64,000 bases of DNA from Rhodococcus_G sp042879035 (GCF_042879035.1 NZ_JBIAOU010000011.1:1-64000), one strand, 5' to 3'. Positions 16,393 through 24,587 are shown, numbered from the stretch's first letter. The notes: generated by a model not told the origin, from the sequence alone. A program made the numbers and translations.

Positions 16393-16833
16393 GTGAACGC
16401 AGCCGCCCCGAACGACTGGAATGCGAACATCATCGCCGAGTTCCGATCGAACGAGGGGAGGGTCGGTGGGCCCTTCGAGGGCGCCCCGATGGTGTTGCTG
16501 CACCATCGGGGCCGCAAGTCGGGCCGCGAACTGGTCTCCCCGATGATGTACCTCGCGGACGAGGGCGACCCGGACCGGATCTACGTGTTCGCGTCCAAGG
16601 CGGGCGCACCGACCCATCCCGCCTGGTACCTCAACCTGGTCGCCGCGGACACCGCGCAGGTCGAGCGCGGCACCGAGACCTACCCGGTGTCGGTCGACGA
16701 GGTGACGGGCGACGAGCGGGACCGGATCTACACCGAACAGGCCAGCCGCTACCCGGGTTTCGCCGAGTACGCGGCGAAGACCGCAGGGGTGCGGGTGATT
16801 CCGGTCGTCGCCCTCACCCGAATTCGGAAGTAG
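16393..16833 (+). CDS. Nitroreductase family deazaflavin-dependent oxidoreductase (Ddn/F420-type)
   Basis: 146 residues, GTG start with a GAGGAAGG site. The split-barrel Ddn-like motifs are present: NEGRVGGPFEGAPMVLLHHR, GRKSGRELVSPMMY and, near the C-terminus, YAAKTAGVRVIPVVALTR. Such enzymes use coenzyme F420H2 (some FMN or other cofactors) to reduce quinones or other acceptors; Rhodococcus makes F420. No membrane segment. Its 3' end faces the GntR gene, whose end is only 3 bases away, so the two converge. The physiological substrate is unknown. Confidence 0.85.
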   Translation: MNAAAPNDWNANIIAEFRSNEGRVGGPFEGAPMVLLHHRGRKSGRELVSPMMYLADEGDPDRIYVFASKAGAPTHPAWYLNLVAADTAQVERGTETYPVSVDEVTGDERDRIYTEQASRYPGFAEYAAKTAGVRVIPVVALTRIRK

Positions 16834-16836
16834 GCG

Positions 16837-17514
16837 TCAGCCGTTCGCGAACAGGCGGATTCGTTGCTCGCGGCTGCGTTCGAGGTGGGCGCGCATGTGT
16901 TCGCGAGCGGCGCGTTCGTCGCGGGCGCGCAGGGCGTCGAGGATCTGGGCGTGCTCGGAGTTGAGCAGGTCGGGCTCGCCGTAGTTCGACGGGGGACCGC
17001 TGTCGTAGATGCGCAGCTGTGTGGTCAGCCGGACGAGCAGGGCCGTGATGGTCGTGTTGTGGGCGGCCTGCCAGAGGGCCTCGTGGAACCGGAAGTTGCC
17101 GGTGCGGACGTCGGCGTCGTCGGCCGCGTCGCAGCAGAAGCCGTGCAGCCGTTCGAGTCTGGCCATGTCCAGGTCGGTGTGGCGCAGGGCGGCGGCGCCG
17201 GCGGCCTCCGATTCCAGCGCGACACGGGCGGCGTAGATCTCGATGACGTCCTCGGGTGTGCCGGAGCGGACGCGGAATCCGCGGGCCGCGCGTTCGAGGA
17301 GGCCGTCGTGGGCCAGCCAGTTCAGCGCCTCGCGGATGGGGGTGCGTGAGGCGCCGTAGGTTTCGCTCAGCTGGGTTTCGTGCAGCGGCGCGCCTTGCGG
17401 GAACTTGCCGTCGAGGATGTCCGCGCGCAGCCGCAGGTACTGCTTCGACGTCTGGTCGGAGCGGCCGGCGGTCCCGGTGGGCATCAGGGTGCCCAGGTCG
17501 TCGTCCTCGCGCAT
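16837..17514 (-). CDS. GntR family transcriptional regulator (FCD-type, FadR subfamily)
   Basis: 225 residues. N-terminal winged helix (residues about 25-90: ADILDGKFPQGAPLHETQLS, then YGASRTPIREALNWLAHDGLL) and a helical C-terminal FCD ligand domain with metal-binding histidines and Asp (FRFHEALWQ, HAQILDALRARD). It is divergent from the rhodanese-thiM-LLM group across a 131-base gap that contains a 12-base palindrome, so it most likely controls that operon and itself. FCD regulators usually bind organic acids as effectors; the ligand is not predictable here. Confidence 0.9.
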   Translation of the reverse strand: MREDDDLGTLMPTGTAGRSDQTSKQYLRLRADILDGKFPQGAPLHETQLSETYGASRTPIREALNWLAHDGLLERAARGFRVRSGTPEDVIEIYAARVALESEAAGAAALRHTDLDMARLERLHGFCCDAADDADVRTGNFRFHEALWQAAHNTTITALLVRLTTQLRIYDSGPPSNYGEPDLLNSEHAQILDALRARDERAAREHMRAHLERSREQRIRLFANG

Positions 17515-17589
17515 CGTGTCCCCTCTGTCGGTCCGGCGGGTGGTGGTGTGGTCGTCGTCCGATTATGCCAGGGGCGACATTCGAATACT

Positions 17590-17601
17590 TGCGTATACGC
17601 A
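17590..17601. promoter_or_regulatory. Palindromic operator candidate for the GntR regulator
   Basis: TGCGTATACGCA is a perfect 12-base palindrome; two further flanking pairs match outside one mismatch (17588-17603 plus). It sits in the divergent gap, 45 bases from the rhodanese gene. FadR-subfamily sites are commonly short AT-centred palindromes of this type. Confidence 0.5.
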
Positions 17602-17645
17602 TGTCTTCATTTAGGTTCGGGTTGTTCGAACCCCCTCAGGAAGGC

Positions 17646-18533
17646 ATGTCGGTGCAACCAGTGATCCAGGCGCAGGATCTGGCCGAACAGCTCGGCGTCC
17701 CCGATGCGCCGGTCGTGCTCGACGGCACGGTGCTGCTCGCGCCTGCCCGATTCGACGGTGACTACCGGCCCGAGTCGGGCGGGGCGCTGTGGCGTCGGGC
17801 GCACGTGCCCGGATCTCGCCACGTCGACCTGCTGACCACGCTGTCGGACACCGCCAAGGCGTTGCACTTCAGCCGGCCGTCACGCGCGGCGCTCGCGCGT
17901 GACCTCGCCGCGCTCGGCATCGCCGCCGACACACCGGTCGTGGTCTACGACCAGGGCGGGATGACGTGGGCCGCACGGGTGTGGTGGCTGCTGCGCGGGG
18001 TCGGCATCGACGCCCGCGTCCTCGACGGCGGTCTCGCCCGCTGGACCGCGCTCGGCCTGCCCGTCGAATCGGGTGACGCGCCCGCTGCGGTGCCTGCGAC
18101 CGTGTCCGCCGACGACCTCGTCGACCGCGGACTGTGGGTCGACCGCACCGAGGTCGAGGACGTCAGCACCGGACGCGCGGCCGGCACACTGGTGTGCGCA
18201 CTCGCGCCCGCCCAGTTCACCGGTGCCGAGCAGACCCGCTACAGCCGCCGCGGTCACATCCCCGGCAGCCGCAACCTGTCCGCGAAGACCCTCCTCGACG
18301 ACAACGGTTGCGTGCGTGGCGCCGAGGAGCTGCGGTCGCTCGCGGACGCCGCACTCGCCGACACTGAACGCCCCCTGGTGATCTACTGCGGAGGTGGGGT
18401 GTCGGCATGCCTGACCGCACTCGGCCTCGTCCTGTCCGGCCACGAGTCGGTGCGGGTGTACGACGGATCGATCGAGGAGTGGTCGGCGGACCCGTCGCTG
18501 CCGCTCGTGGTCACGGCGGGCGGTGACGCGTGA
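17646..18533 (+). CDS. Sulfurtransferase, two rhodanese domains (thiosulfate / 3-mercaptopyruvate type)
   Basis: 295 residues. The N-terminal rhodanese domain (about 15-140) has Asp in place of the catalytic Cys (VVVYDQGGMTWAARVWWLLR); the C-terminal domain carries the active loop CGGGVSA near residue 250 and the HIPGSRNL segment. Such enzymes move sulfane sulfur from thiosulfate or mercaptopyruvate to a thiophilic acceptor. The loop CGGGVSA is closer to 3-mercaptopyruvate-type loops (CGSGV-) than to classic thiosulfate loops. The ATG at 17646 follows TCAGGAAGG. First gene of the putative operon with thiM and the LLM oxidoreductase, divergent from gntR. Confidence 0.9.
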   Translation: MSVQPVIQAQDLAEQLGVPDAPVVLDGTVLLAPARFDGDYRPESGGALWRRAHVPGSRHVDLLTTLSDTAKALHFSRPSRAALARDLAALGIAADTPVVVYDQGGMTWAARVWWLLRGVGIDARVLDGGLARWTALGLPVESGDAPAAVPATVSADDLVDRGLWVDRTEVEDVSTGRAAGTLVCALAPAQFTGAEQTRYSRRGHIPGSRNLSAKTLLDDNGCVRGAEELRSLADAALADTERPLVIYCGGGVSACLTALGLVLSGHESVRVYDGSIEEWSADPSLPLVVTAGGDA

Positions 18534-18597
18534 TGCGATGTCGCCGGCGCGTGTGACCCCGACTTTCCTCCACAACCCCACTGCCCCAGGACTTTCC

Positions 18598-19431
18598 ATG
18601 ACGATCTCCTCTGCCGACCTTGCCGGATCCCTCGACGCGCTGCGCACCCGGGTGCCGCTCGTGCACTCGCTGACCAACATCGTGTCGGCGAACTTCCTCA
18701 CCAACGTGCTGCTCGCGGCGGGCGCCAGCAACGCCCACATCGACAATGCCCACGAGGCAGGCGATTTCGCGCGCATCGCCGGCGGCGTGCTGGTCAACCT
18801 CGGCACTCCCGACGACGGCACGGCCACGGCGTTCACGGTCGCGGCCGAGGCAGCGCGTGACGCGGGGACCCCGTGGGTCCTCGACCCGGTCGGTGTCGGC
18901 GGACTCGGCTGGCGCAGCGGCCTGGCCGTGGACCTGCTGAAGTACCGCCCCACCGCCATCCGCGGCAACGCCTCCGAGATCATCGCGCTCGCCGGGCTCG
19001 GCGGCGACACCCGCGGCGTCGACAGCTCCGACGATCCGGCCGCCGCGGTGCCCGCCGCCGTCGCACTGCTCGAGCACAGTGACGCGGTGTCCGCGTCCGG
19101 CCCCGTCGACCACCTCGTCGGCCGTGACGCCGACGGCACCGTCGTCGGGCTCCGGATCGGCGGCGGCAGCGCGATGCTGCCCCGCGTCACCTCCACCGGC
19201 TGCTCGCTCGGCGGACTCGTCGCCGCGTACCTCGCCGTCGCGCCGACGCCCCTGATCGGGCTCGCCGCCGCCCACGCCCACGTCGCGGTCGCGGCGGAGA
19301 TCGCGGAGGCGAACTCGTCCGGACCCGGATCGTTCGCGGTCGCGTACCTGGACGCCCTCTACACCGTCGACGCCGCGGCCCTCGCGGACCGGGCGATCGT
19401 CGAGACGTTCGACGTCACGGTCGGGGCGTAG
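18598..19431 (+). CDS. thiM: Hydroxyethylthiazole kinase
   Basis: 277 residues. ThiM family motifs are PLVHSLTNIVSANFLTNVLL, DPVGVGGLGWR, RGNASEI, ASGPVDHLVGRD and TSTGCSLGGLVAAY with the conserved Cys. It phosphorylates 4-methyl-5-(2-hydroxyethyl)thiazole for thiamin salvage. An open frame starts earlier, at a GTG at 18523 overlapping the rhodanese stop, but its first 25 residues are unlike the family, so ATG 18598 is preferred; coupling from the earlier start cannot be excluded. Thiamin salvage genes thiD and thiE are not adjacent, unlike the usual arrangement. It ends 5 bases before the LLM gene. Confidence 0.88.
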   Translation: MTISSADLAGSLDALRTRVPLVHSLTNIVSANFLTNVLLAAGASNAHIDNAHEAGDFARIAGGVLVNLGTPDDGTATAFTVAAEAARDAGTPWVLDPVGVGGLGWRSGLAVDLLKYRPTAIRGNASEIIALAGLGGDTRGVDSSDDPAAAVPAAVALLEHSDAVSASGPVDHLVGRDADGTVVGLRIGGGSAMLPRVTSTGCSLGGLVAAYLAVAPTPLIGLAAAHAHVAVAAEIAEANSSGPGSFAVAYLDALYTVDAAALADRAIVETFDVTVGA

Positions 19432-19436
19432 AACCG

Positions 19437-20534
19437 ATGAGCATCAAGACCTTCTGGTATCTGACCCAGGCCGACGGCGACTTCCCCTGGAGCCCCGGCG
19501 GGCTCTACCCCGTCGACGGACAGCGGCAGATCGAACTCGCGAAGACCATCGACGACGGTGGCTTCGAAGGCGCCCTGGTCGCGACCTGGTCCAACGACCC
19601 CTTCCTGTCCGCGACCTGGGCGGCCTCGCACACGTCGCGGATGAAGTTCCTCGTCGCCGTGTACGCCAACATGACCCCCGCGCGGCTGCTCGCCGAGAAG
19701 GCCCTGACCTTCGACGCGTTCAGCGGCGGACGGCTGATGATCAACTCCGTCAACGGTCGCGACAACATCCTGACCAAGTACGACATGAACGTCGAACACG
19801 ACCGGCGGTACGAACTCGGCGAGCAGTACTGGGCCGACTTCCGGCGCTACTACCGCGAGGGCACCGCGTCGAACTTCCCGAACACGCCGCTGCGTGTCGA
19901 CTCCGCGGAGGGCCACACCGTCCCGCTGTGGGGGACCGGCGACTCGCCCGCGGGCCTCGCGAACTCCGGCAAGCTCCTCGACGCCTACCTGGCCATGCTG
20001 CGCGAAACCTCCATCGTCAAGGAGAAGTTCGACGGTGCCCGCGCCGCCGCGGCCGCTGCGGGTCGCGAGTTCACCGACTTCGGCGCGCTGTCCGGTGTCG
20101 TCGTGCGCCCGAACCGGGACGAGGCGATGGACCGGTTCCGGTCGCTGTTCGAGAAGGCCGGCATCGACCAGATCACCGACGTCCTCGACAACGCGGTACG
20201 CCGCCGGACCGCAGGCAAGCAGGACCTGACGACCTTCACCGCGCGGGACGCGCAGCGTCAGGGCTGGGTGGACACCATCGTCGCGGGCAAGATCCCCGAG
20301 CCCGCGGACCTGTACCTCGGCGACGGCCTGTACGCCGGCATCACCGCGTGGTCGCCGCTCGACATCTTCGCGACCGGCTCGTCCGCGGTGTACTACGTCG
20401 GCGACCCCGACGAGATCGCCGGCCACGTCCACGAGTTGCAGGACCGGACCGGCCTGACCTCGCTGATCCTGGCCGGCTGGCCCCTGATCGACGAGGCGAA
20501 ACAGGTCGCCGAGCATCTGATCCCGCGCTTGTAG
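19437..20534 (+). CDS. LLM-class flavin-dependent monooxygenase (SsuD-like)
   Basis: 365 residues with the bacterial luciferase-like (beta/alpha)8 barrel: KTFWYLTQADGDFPW, TWSNDPFLSATWAA, MKFLVAVYANMTPARLLAEK, FSGGRLMINSVNGRDN and LYYREG-type helices, then PLWGTGDSPAGL. This pattern matches the alkanesulfonate monooxygenase (SsuD) branch, which uses reduced FMN and oxygen to cleave a carbon-sulfur bond; the FMNH2 comes from a separate reductase. Only 5 bases separate it from thiM, so it is in that operon. Substrate unknown. It converges with the flavoenzyme gene at a shared palindrome. Confidence 0.88.
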   Translation: MSIKTFWYLTQADGDFPWSPGGLYPVDGQRQIELAKTIDDGGFEGALVATWSNDPFLSATWAASHTSRMKFLVAVYANMTPARLLAEKALTFDAFSGGRLMINSVNGRDNILTKYDMNVEHDRRYELGEQYWADFRRYYREGTASNFPNTPLRVDSAEGHTVPLWGTGDSPAGLANSGKLLDAYLAMLRETSIVKEKFDGARAAAAAAGREFTDFGALSGVVVRPNRDEAMDRFRSLFEKAGIDQITDVLDNAVRRRTAGKQDLTTFTARDAQRQGWVDTIVAGKIPEPADLYLGDGLYAGITAWSPLDIFATGSSAVYYVGDPDEIAGHVHELQDRTGLTSLILAGWPLIDEAKQVAEHLIPRL

Positions 20535-20600
20535 GTGCGCTTCGCGCAGTGGTGCACTTTCGGAGGGCCGGGGGTCCACAAGTGCACCACTGCGGCGACG
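20535..20600. repeat. Convergent-end palindrome, copy 1
   Basis: GCAGTGGTGCACTT (20546-20559) pairs perfectly with AAGTGCACCACTGC (20580-20593). The unit begins GTGCGCTTCGCGCAGTGGTG right after the LLM stop and runs to the stop of the opposing flavoenzyme gene. A second copy with the same flank lies at 61489-61557. Probably a bidirectional terminator as well as a dispersed repeat. Confidence 0.75.
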
Positions 20601-20605
20601 CCGCA

Positions 20606-22732
20606 TCAGAGGGCGGTCGCGACCCGCCAGGCGGAGTGCATCGCGCCCTCGATGTAGTCGACGCTGCCCGCGTCGCCGACGACCCGGACGTCGACGCCCT
20701 GCCGGGCGAGGTCGTCGGCCAGCGGCGCTGCCGCGGATACACCCGACGCCACGACGACCATGCTCGCCGGGACCGAGAGGGACCCGCCGTCGACGGCGAA
20801 CTCGACCGTCGTGCGGGTGATGCGCTGCACGGTCGCGTTGCGGTGGACCGTGACACCCACCTCCCGGGCGTGCTTGACGGCGGTCCAGCGGCGCGGCATC
20901 GCCATCGGCACGCCGAGCTGACCGCCCTCGGCGAGCAGCGTCACCCGGCTGCCCCGCTCCGCCAGGAACTCCGCCAGCTCGAGACCGACGAGCGAGCCAC
21001 CGACGACGACGACGTTCCGGCTCATCGGCGCGAACCTGAGGAACCGGCGGCTCAGGTCGCGGATCCTCGCCGGGCTCCTGGTGATTCCGAGCAGTCTTCC
21101 GAGCCGGCCCGCGACCCGGAGGACGAGCGACTGATCCGAGACGTCGCCCGTGCCGGTCATCAGGGCGCGCAGCGAGTCGCCGGTGTGCACGTGCGGCAGG
21201 TCACCGCCGGGCACGCTCGGGCGTTCCCTCGTGGCGCCGGTCGCGACGACGACGGCGTCCGGTGCCAGGGCCCGGATCGAGTCGGCCGTCGCCTCGGTCC
21301 CGAGCCGGACCTCGACGCCCAGCCGCTCGATCTCGGCGGTGAGCCAGTTCAGGAGCCGCTCGTTGTCGGGGGTGGTCAGGGTGGAGAACCACAGCGTGCC
21401 CCCGAGGCGATCGGTCTTGTCCAGCACGGTCACCCGGTGGCCGCGCTCGGTGGCCACCCGGGCGGTCTCGAGTCCGCCGGGACCCGCTCCCACGACGACG
21501 ACGTGCTTGCGGGTCGCGGCGCGGGGGAAGGGGAGCAACGACTCGTTGCCGAGTGCGGGATTGACCGCGCACAGCGGCGTGGCGTCCCAGAAGTTCTCCT
21601 GCACACAGACATAGCAGTTGATGCACGGCCGGACCCGCTCGGCGCGACCGGACTTCAGCTTGTTCACGAGCTCGGGGTCGGCCAGCAGCTGACGGCCCAT
21701 CGCGACGAAATCGGTCCGGCCGTCGGCGATCATCTGCTCGCCGACCTCGGGAAGGATGCGGCCGACGGTGATGACCGGAACCGACACGGCACGCTTGATG
21801 ACCGCGGCGTTGTCGGCGTAGTAGCCGACCGTGTCGGGCAGCGGGCCGTCGGTGAAGTTCGCGAACGCATTGAGGGCGGTGCCCGTGACGTGAATGGCGT
21901 CCGCGCCGGCCTGTTCGAAGAGCACTGCCGCGGCGGCCGCTTCGTCGGCGGTGAGTCCGTCGGACTCGCCGTACTCCTGGCCGGCGAGGCGCACGATGAC
22001 GGCGAGGCGGTCGCCGACCTCGTCCTTGACCGCGCGAATGACCTCGCACGTCAGGCGCGCCCGGTTCTCCAGTGACCCGCCGTAGTCGTCGGTGCGCTGG
22101 TTGGAGTAGCGGCTCAGGAAACCGCCGAGGACGTAGTTGTGGGCGCAGTGGATCTCGACGGCGTCGCCACCGGCCGCCTGCACGCGTCCCGCGGCCTCGG
22201 CGAACATCCGCACCAGCCAGTCGAGGTCCTCCCGGGTTGCCTCGTGGTAGGTGGCCCGCTTGCCCTCCTGGATGGCGGCCATCTTCCCCAGTTCCTCGGG
22301 GGTGCAGTCGGCCATCGCGCTCATGTCGCCGGGCGGTTCGGGGATCGACGCAACCAGCTGCGGACGGCCGTCGAGGGTGTCGATCCGGGCGACCTTGCCG
22401 TGGTGCGTCATCTGCACGCAGAGCTTGCTGCCGGCGCCGTGCACGGCGTCGGCGAGGGCCTTGAGGCCCGGGATGAAGCGGTCCTCGGACAGGCCGGGTT
22501 CCTTGCGGCTGGTGCATCCGACGGGGTACGCGACGGCACAACAGCCGGTGATGACCATCGCGGCACCGCCCGCCGCCCGAGCGGCGAAGTGCTCGATGTC
22601 GACCTGCTCGATCTCCCCGTCCTCGCTCAGGTTCATGTCCATCGCCGGGAGGATCACCCGGTTGCCGAGCCCGAGGGGCCCGATGCTGCCGGACGAGAGG
22701 AGGTGAGGGAAGGTCTGCTGTCGGATCGTCAC
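20606..22732 (-). CDS. NADH:flavin oxidoreductase / 2,4-dienoyl-CoA reductase-like, FAD/FMN/Fe-S enzyme
   Basis: 708 residues in three parts, as in FadH or trimethylamine dehydrogenase: an Old Yellow Enzyme barrel (1-350; CVQMTHHGKVAR, HCAHNYVLGGFLSRYSNQR, DDYGGSLENR), a 4Fe-4S site (CINCYVC plus a fourth Cys in TPLCAVNP near 365) and a dinucleotide-binding half (VVVGAGPGGLETARVATERG near 395, VVVVGGSLVGLELAEFLAERG near 560). It passes electrons from NAD(P)H through FAD, the cluster and FMN to an enoyl-type or amine substrate. Substrate unknown. It may be a reductase partner for the cluster, but it is transcribed convergently with the LLM gene, so a shared operon is excluded. Confidence 0.88.
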   Translation of the reverse strand: MTIRQQTFPHLLSSGSIGPLGLGNRVILPAMDMNLSEDGEIEQVDIEHFAARAAGGAAMVITGCCAVAYPVGCTSRKEPGLSEDRFIPGLKALADAVHGAGSKLCVQMTHHGKVARIDTLDGRPQLVASIPEPPGDMSAMADCTPEELGKMAAIQEGKRATYHEATREDLDWLVRMFAEAAGRVQAAGGDAVEIHCAHNYVLGGFLSRYSNQRTDDYGGSLENRARLTCEVIRAVKDEVGDRLAVIVRLAGQEYGESDGLTADEAAAAAVLFEQAGADAIHVTGTALNAFANFTDGPLPDTVGYYADNAAVIKRAVSVPVITVGRILPEVGEQMIADGRTDFVAMGRQLLADPELVNKLKSGRAERVRPCINCYVCVQENFWDATPLCAVNPALGNESLLPFPRAATRKHVVVVGAGPGGLETARVATERGHRVTVLDKTDRLGGTLWFSTLTTPDNERLLNWLTAEIERLGVEVRLGTEATADSIRALAPDAVVVATGATRERPSVPGGDLPHVHTGDSLRALMTGTGDVSDQSLVLRVAGRLGRLLGITRSPARIRDLSRRFLRFAPMSRNVVVVGGSLVGLELAEFLAERGSRVTLLAEGGQLGVPMAMPRRWTAVKHAREVGVTVHRNATVQRITRTTVEFAVDGGSLSVPASMVVVASGVSAAAPLADDLARQGVDVRVVGDAGSVDYIEGAMHSAWRVATAL

Positions 22733-22800
22733 CCGCCAGAAGCTATGTGCGCCCGCGGCTGTCGTGGCCGGACTTCTCGCTCAACGGGACCCCGCCGTGC

Positions 22801-22851
22801 GGCTGAGGGGGGCCTTCGTGCCGTCGGGCCGCACGAAGGCCCCCCTCAGCC
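22801..22851. repeat. Long palindromic repeat, complete copy A
   Basis: A 21-base perfect stem (22801-22821 with 22831-22851) around a 9-base loop. The arm reads GGCTGAGGGGGGCCTTCGTG plus C, almost the same as the arms at 25103 and 121. It lies between the glnA1 terminator and the start of the flavoenzyme gene. Confidence 0.8.
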
Positions 22852-22859
22852 GAAACGGG

Positions 22860-22892
22860 GACGAGCCCACCCGCGGTGCGGATGGGCTCGTC
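22860..22892 (-). terminator. glnA1 terminator hairpin
   Basis: GACGAGCCCA (22860-22869) pairs with TGGGCTCGTC (22883-22892), with a further CCGC/GCGG pair inside. It lies 70 bases beyond the glnA1 stop on the minus strand. Confidence 0.6.
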
Positions 22893-22970
22893 GCGTCGGC
22901 GGTGCCGATTTACACGTCGCGTCGGCGGTGCCGATTTACACGTCGCGTCGGCGGTGCCGATTTACACGTC
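22893..22970. repeat. Three perfect tandem copies of a 26-base unit spanning the glnA1 stop
   Basis: The unit begins GCGTCGGCGGTGCCGATTTA and ends CACGTC; copies occupy 22893-22918, 22919-22944 and 22945-22970. Each carries, on the minus strand, GACGTGTAA, which in the first copy encoding glnA1 is its last two codons and stop. Confidence 0.9.
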
Positions 22971-24398
22971 GTAGTAGAGCTGGAACTCGTAGGGGTGCGG
23001 CCGCAGGTTGACGGGCGCGATCTCCTGCTCACGCTTGAGCGAGATCCAGGTCTCGATCAGGTCGGACGTGAACACGCCACCCTCGGTGAGGTAGTCGTGA
23101 TCCTGCTCGAGCCGGTCGATGACGGCGCTCAGGCTGGTGGGGGCCTGCGGGATGTTGCGGGCCTCCTCCGGCGGGAGCTCGTAGAGGTCCTTGTCGACCG
23201 GAGCCATCGGCTCGATCTTGTTCTTGATGCCGTCGAGGCCGGCCATCATCTGCGCGGCGAAGTTCAGGTACGGGTTGCCGGAGGAGTCCGGCGCGCGGAA
23301 CTCGAGGCGCTTGGCCTTCGGGTTGTTCCCGGTGATCGGGATGCGGACGGCCGCGGAGCGGTTGCGCTGGCTGTACACCAGGTTGATCGGGGCCTCGTAG
23401 CCCGGGACCAGGCGGTGGTACGAGTTGATGGTCGGGTTGGTGAACGCGAGCAGCGACGGCGCGTGGTGCAGGATGCCGCCGATGTACCAGCGAGCCAGGT
23501 CGGACAGGCCCGCGTAGCCGGCCTCGTCGTGGAACAGCGGCTTGCCGTCCTTCCACAGGGACTGGTGGACGTGCATGCCGGAGCCGTTGTCACCGAAGAG
23601 GGGCTTCGGCATGAAGGTCGCGGACTTGCCGTGCTGCCAGGCGGTGTTCTTGACGATGTACTTGAACAGCTGCAGGTCGTCGGCCGCCGCGAGCAGGGTG
23701 TTGAACTTGTAGTTGATCTCCTGCTGGCCGCCGGTGCCGACCTCGTGGTGGCCGCGCTCGAGCTCGAAGCCGGCGTTCTGCAGGTTGGTGGAGATCTCGT
23801 CGCGCAGGTCGACGTAGTGGTCGTACGGAGCGACGGGGAAGTAGCCACCCTTCGCGCGGACCTTGTAACCGAGGTTCGGGCTGCCGTCGGCGTTGCGCTC
23901 GTTGCCGGTGTTCCATGCGCCGGAGACGGCGTCCAGCTTGTAGAACGCGCCGTTCATGTTCGACTCGTAGGAGACGTTGTCGAAGATGTAGAACTCGGCC
24001 TCGGCACCGAAGAAGGCGGTGTCGGCGATGCCGGTGGACTTGAGGTACTCCTCCGCCTTGCGCGCGACGTTGCGGGGGTCGCGGCTGTAGGACTCACGGG
24101 TGAACGGGTCGTGGACGAAGAAGTTGATGTTGAGCGTCTTGGCGGCGCGGAAGGGGTCGAGCTGCGCGGTGCTGACGTCGGGCAGCAGCATCATGTCCGA
24201 CTCGTGGATCGACTGGAAGCCGCGGACCGAGGAGCCGTCGAACGCCAGGCCGTCCTCGAAGACGTCCTTGTTGAATGCCGAGGCCGGGATCGAGAAGTGC
24301 TGCTGGACGCCGGGCAGGTCGCTGAATCGGATGTCGACGTACTCGACCTGCTCGTCGGCGATGTACTTGATGACCTCTTCGGCCGTGCTGAACGCCAC
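22962..24398 (-). CDS. glnA: Glutamine synthetase type I, GlnA1
   Basis: 478 residues, the same length as M. tuberculosis GlnA1 and ending LYYDV. The enzyme makes glutamine from glutamate, ammonia and ATP as a dodecamer. Motifs: LAFDGSSVRGFQSIHESDM, the metal site GAEAEFYIFD, KPLFGDNGSGMHVHQSL, NRSAAVRIP, and the adenylylation loop DLYELPPEE with Tyr near residue 406, the GlnE target. GTG start with an AAGGAG site. A GlnR-type box lies about 100 bases upstream. Three copies of its last nine bases follow in tandem. In M. tuberculosis glnA1 and glnE are neighbours; here about 7 kb intervene. Confidence 0.97.
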   Translation of the reverse strand: MAFSTAEEVIKYIADEQVEYVDIRFSDLPGVQQHFSIPASAFNKDVFEDGLAFDGSSVRGFQSIHESDMMLLPDVSTAQLDPFRAAKTLNINFFVHDPFTRESYSRDPRNVARKAEEYLKSTGIADTAFFGAEAEFYIFDNVSYESNMNGAFYKLDAVSGAWNTGNERNADGSPNLGYKVRAKGGYFPVAPYDHYVDLRDEISTNLQNAGFELERGHHEVGTGGQQEINYKFNTLLAAADDLQLFKYIVKNTAWQHGKSATFMPKPLFGDNGSGMHVHQSLWKDGKPLFHDEAGYAGLSDLARWYIGGILHHAPSLLAFTNPTINSYHRLVPGYEAPINLVYSQRNRSAAVRIPITGNNPKAKRLEFRAPDSSGNPYLNFAAQMMAGLDGIKNKIEPMAPVDKDLYELPPEEARNIPQAPTSLSAVIDRLEQDHDYLTEGGVFTSDLIETWISLKREQEIAPVNLRPHPYEFQLYYDV

Positions 24399-24495
24399 GC
24401 TTGTGCTCCTTCAGTTGGGTCCCAGCCAATGTTGATGCGGCGGGTTTCGTCGAGGCGACGGTATGGACTCGGTGTTGCCCATCCATCAAGTCTGT

Positions 24496-24511
24496 GTTTC
24501 GCCAGTGTTAC
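24496..24511 (-). promoter_or_regulatory. GlnR-type binding box upstream of glnA1
   Basis: On the minus strand it reads GTAAC-ACTGGC-GAAAC, an exact fit to the actinobacterial GlnR pattern GTNAC-n6-GAAAC, 98 bases from the glnA1 start codon. GlnR is the nitrogen-limitation activator and repressor of glnA in this group. The expected second pair of boxes is poor. Confidence 0.6.
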
Positions 24512-24587
24512 ACGTCCTGGTTTACGACGTAGGTCACATCCCTGCCGGGCCCGCTGTGAGCCGTCGGAAAGCGCCTATCCTGGACAC

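Noticed and set aside
18523..18597. Earlier GTG start for thiM, overlapping the rhodanese stop
   Set aside because: The 25 added residues do not resemble ThiM N-termini; kept only as an alternative because overlap starts are common in this window.
22893..22970. CRISPR array
   Set aside because: The three 26-base copies are directly tandem, with no spacers and no cas genes; it is a simple tandem duplication.
22764..24587. Long open frame upstream of the RDD gene, extending across glnA1
   Set aside because: Antisense to GlnA1; the RDD protein's own start at 24588 has family similarity from its first residues.
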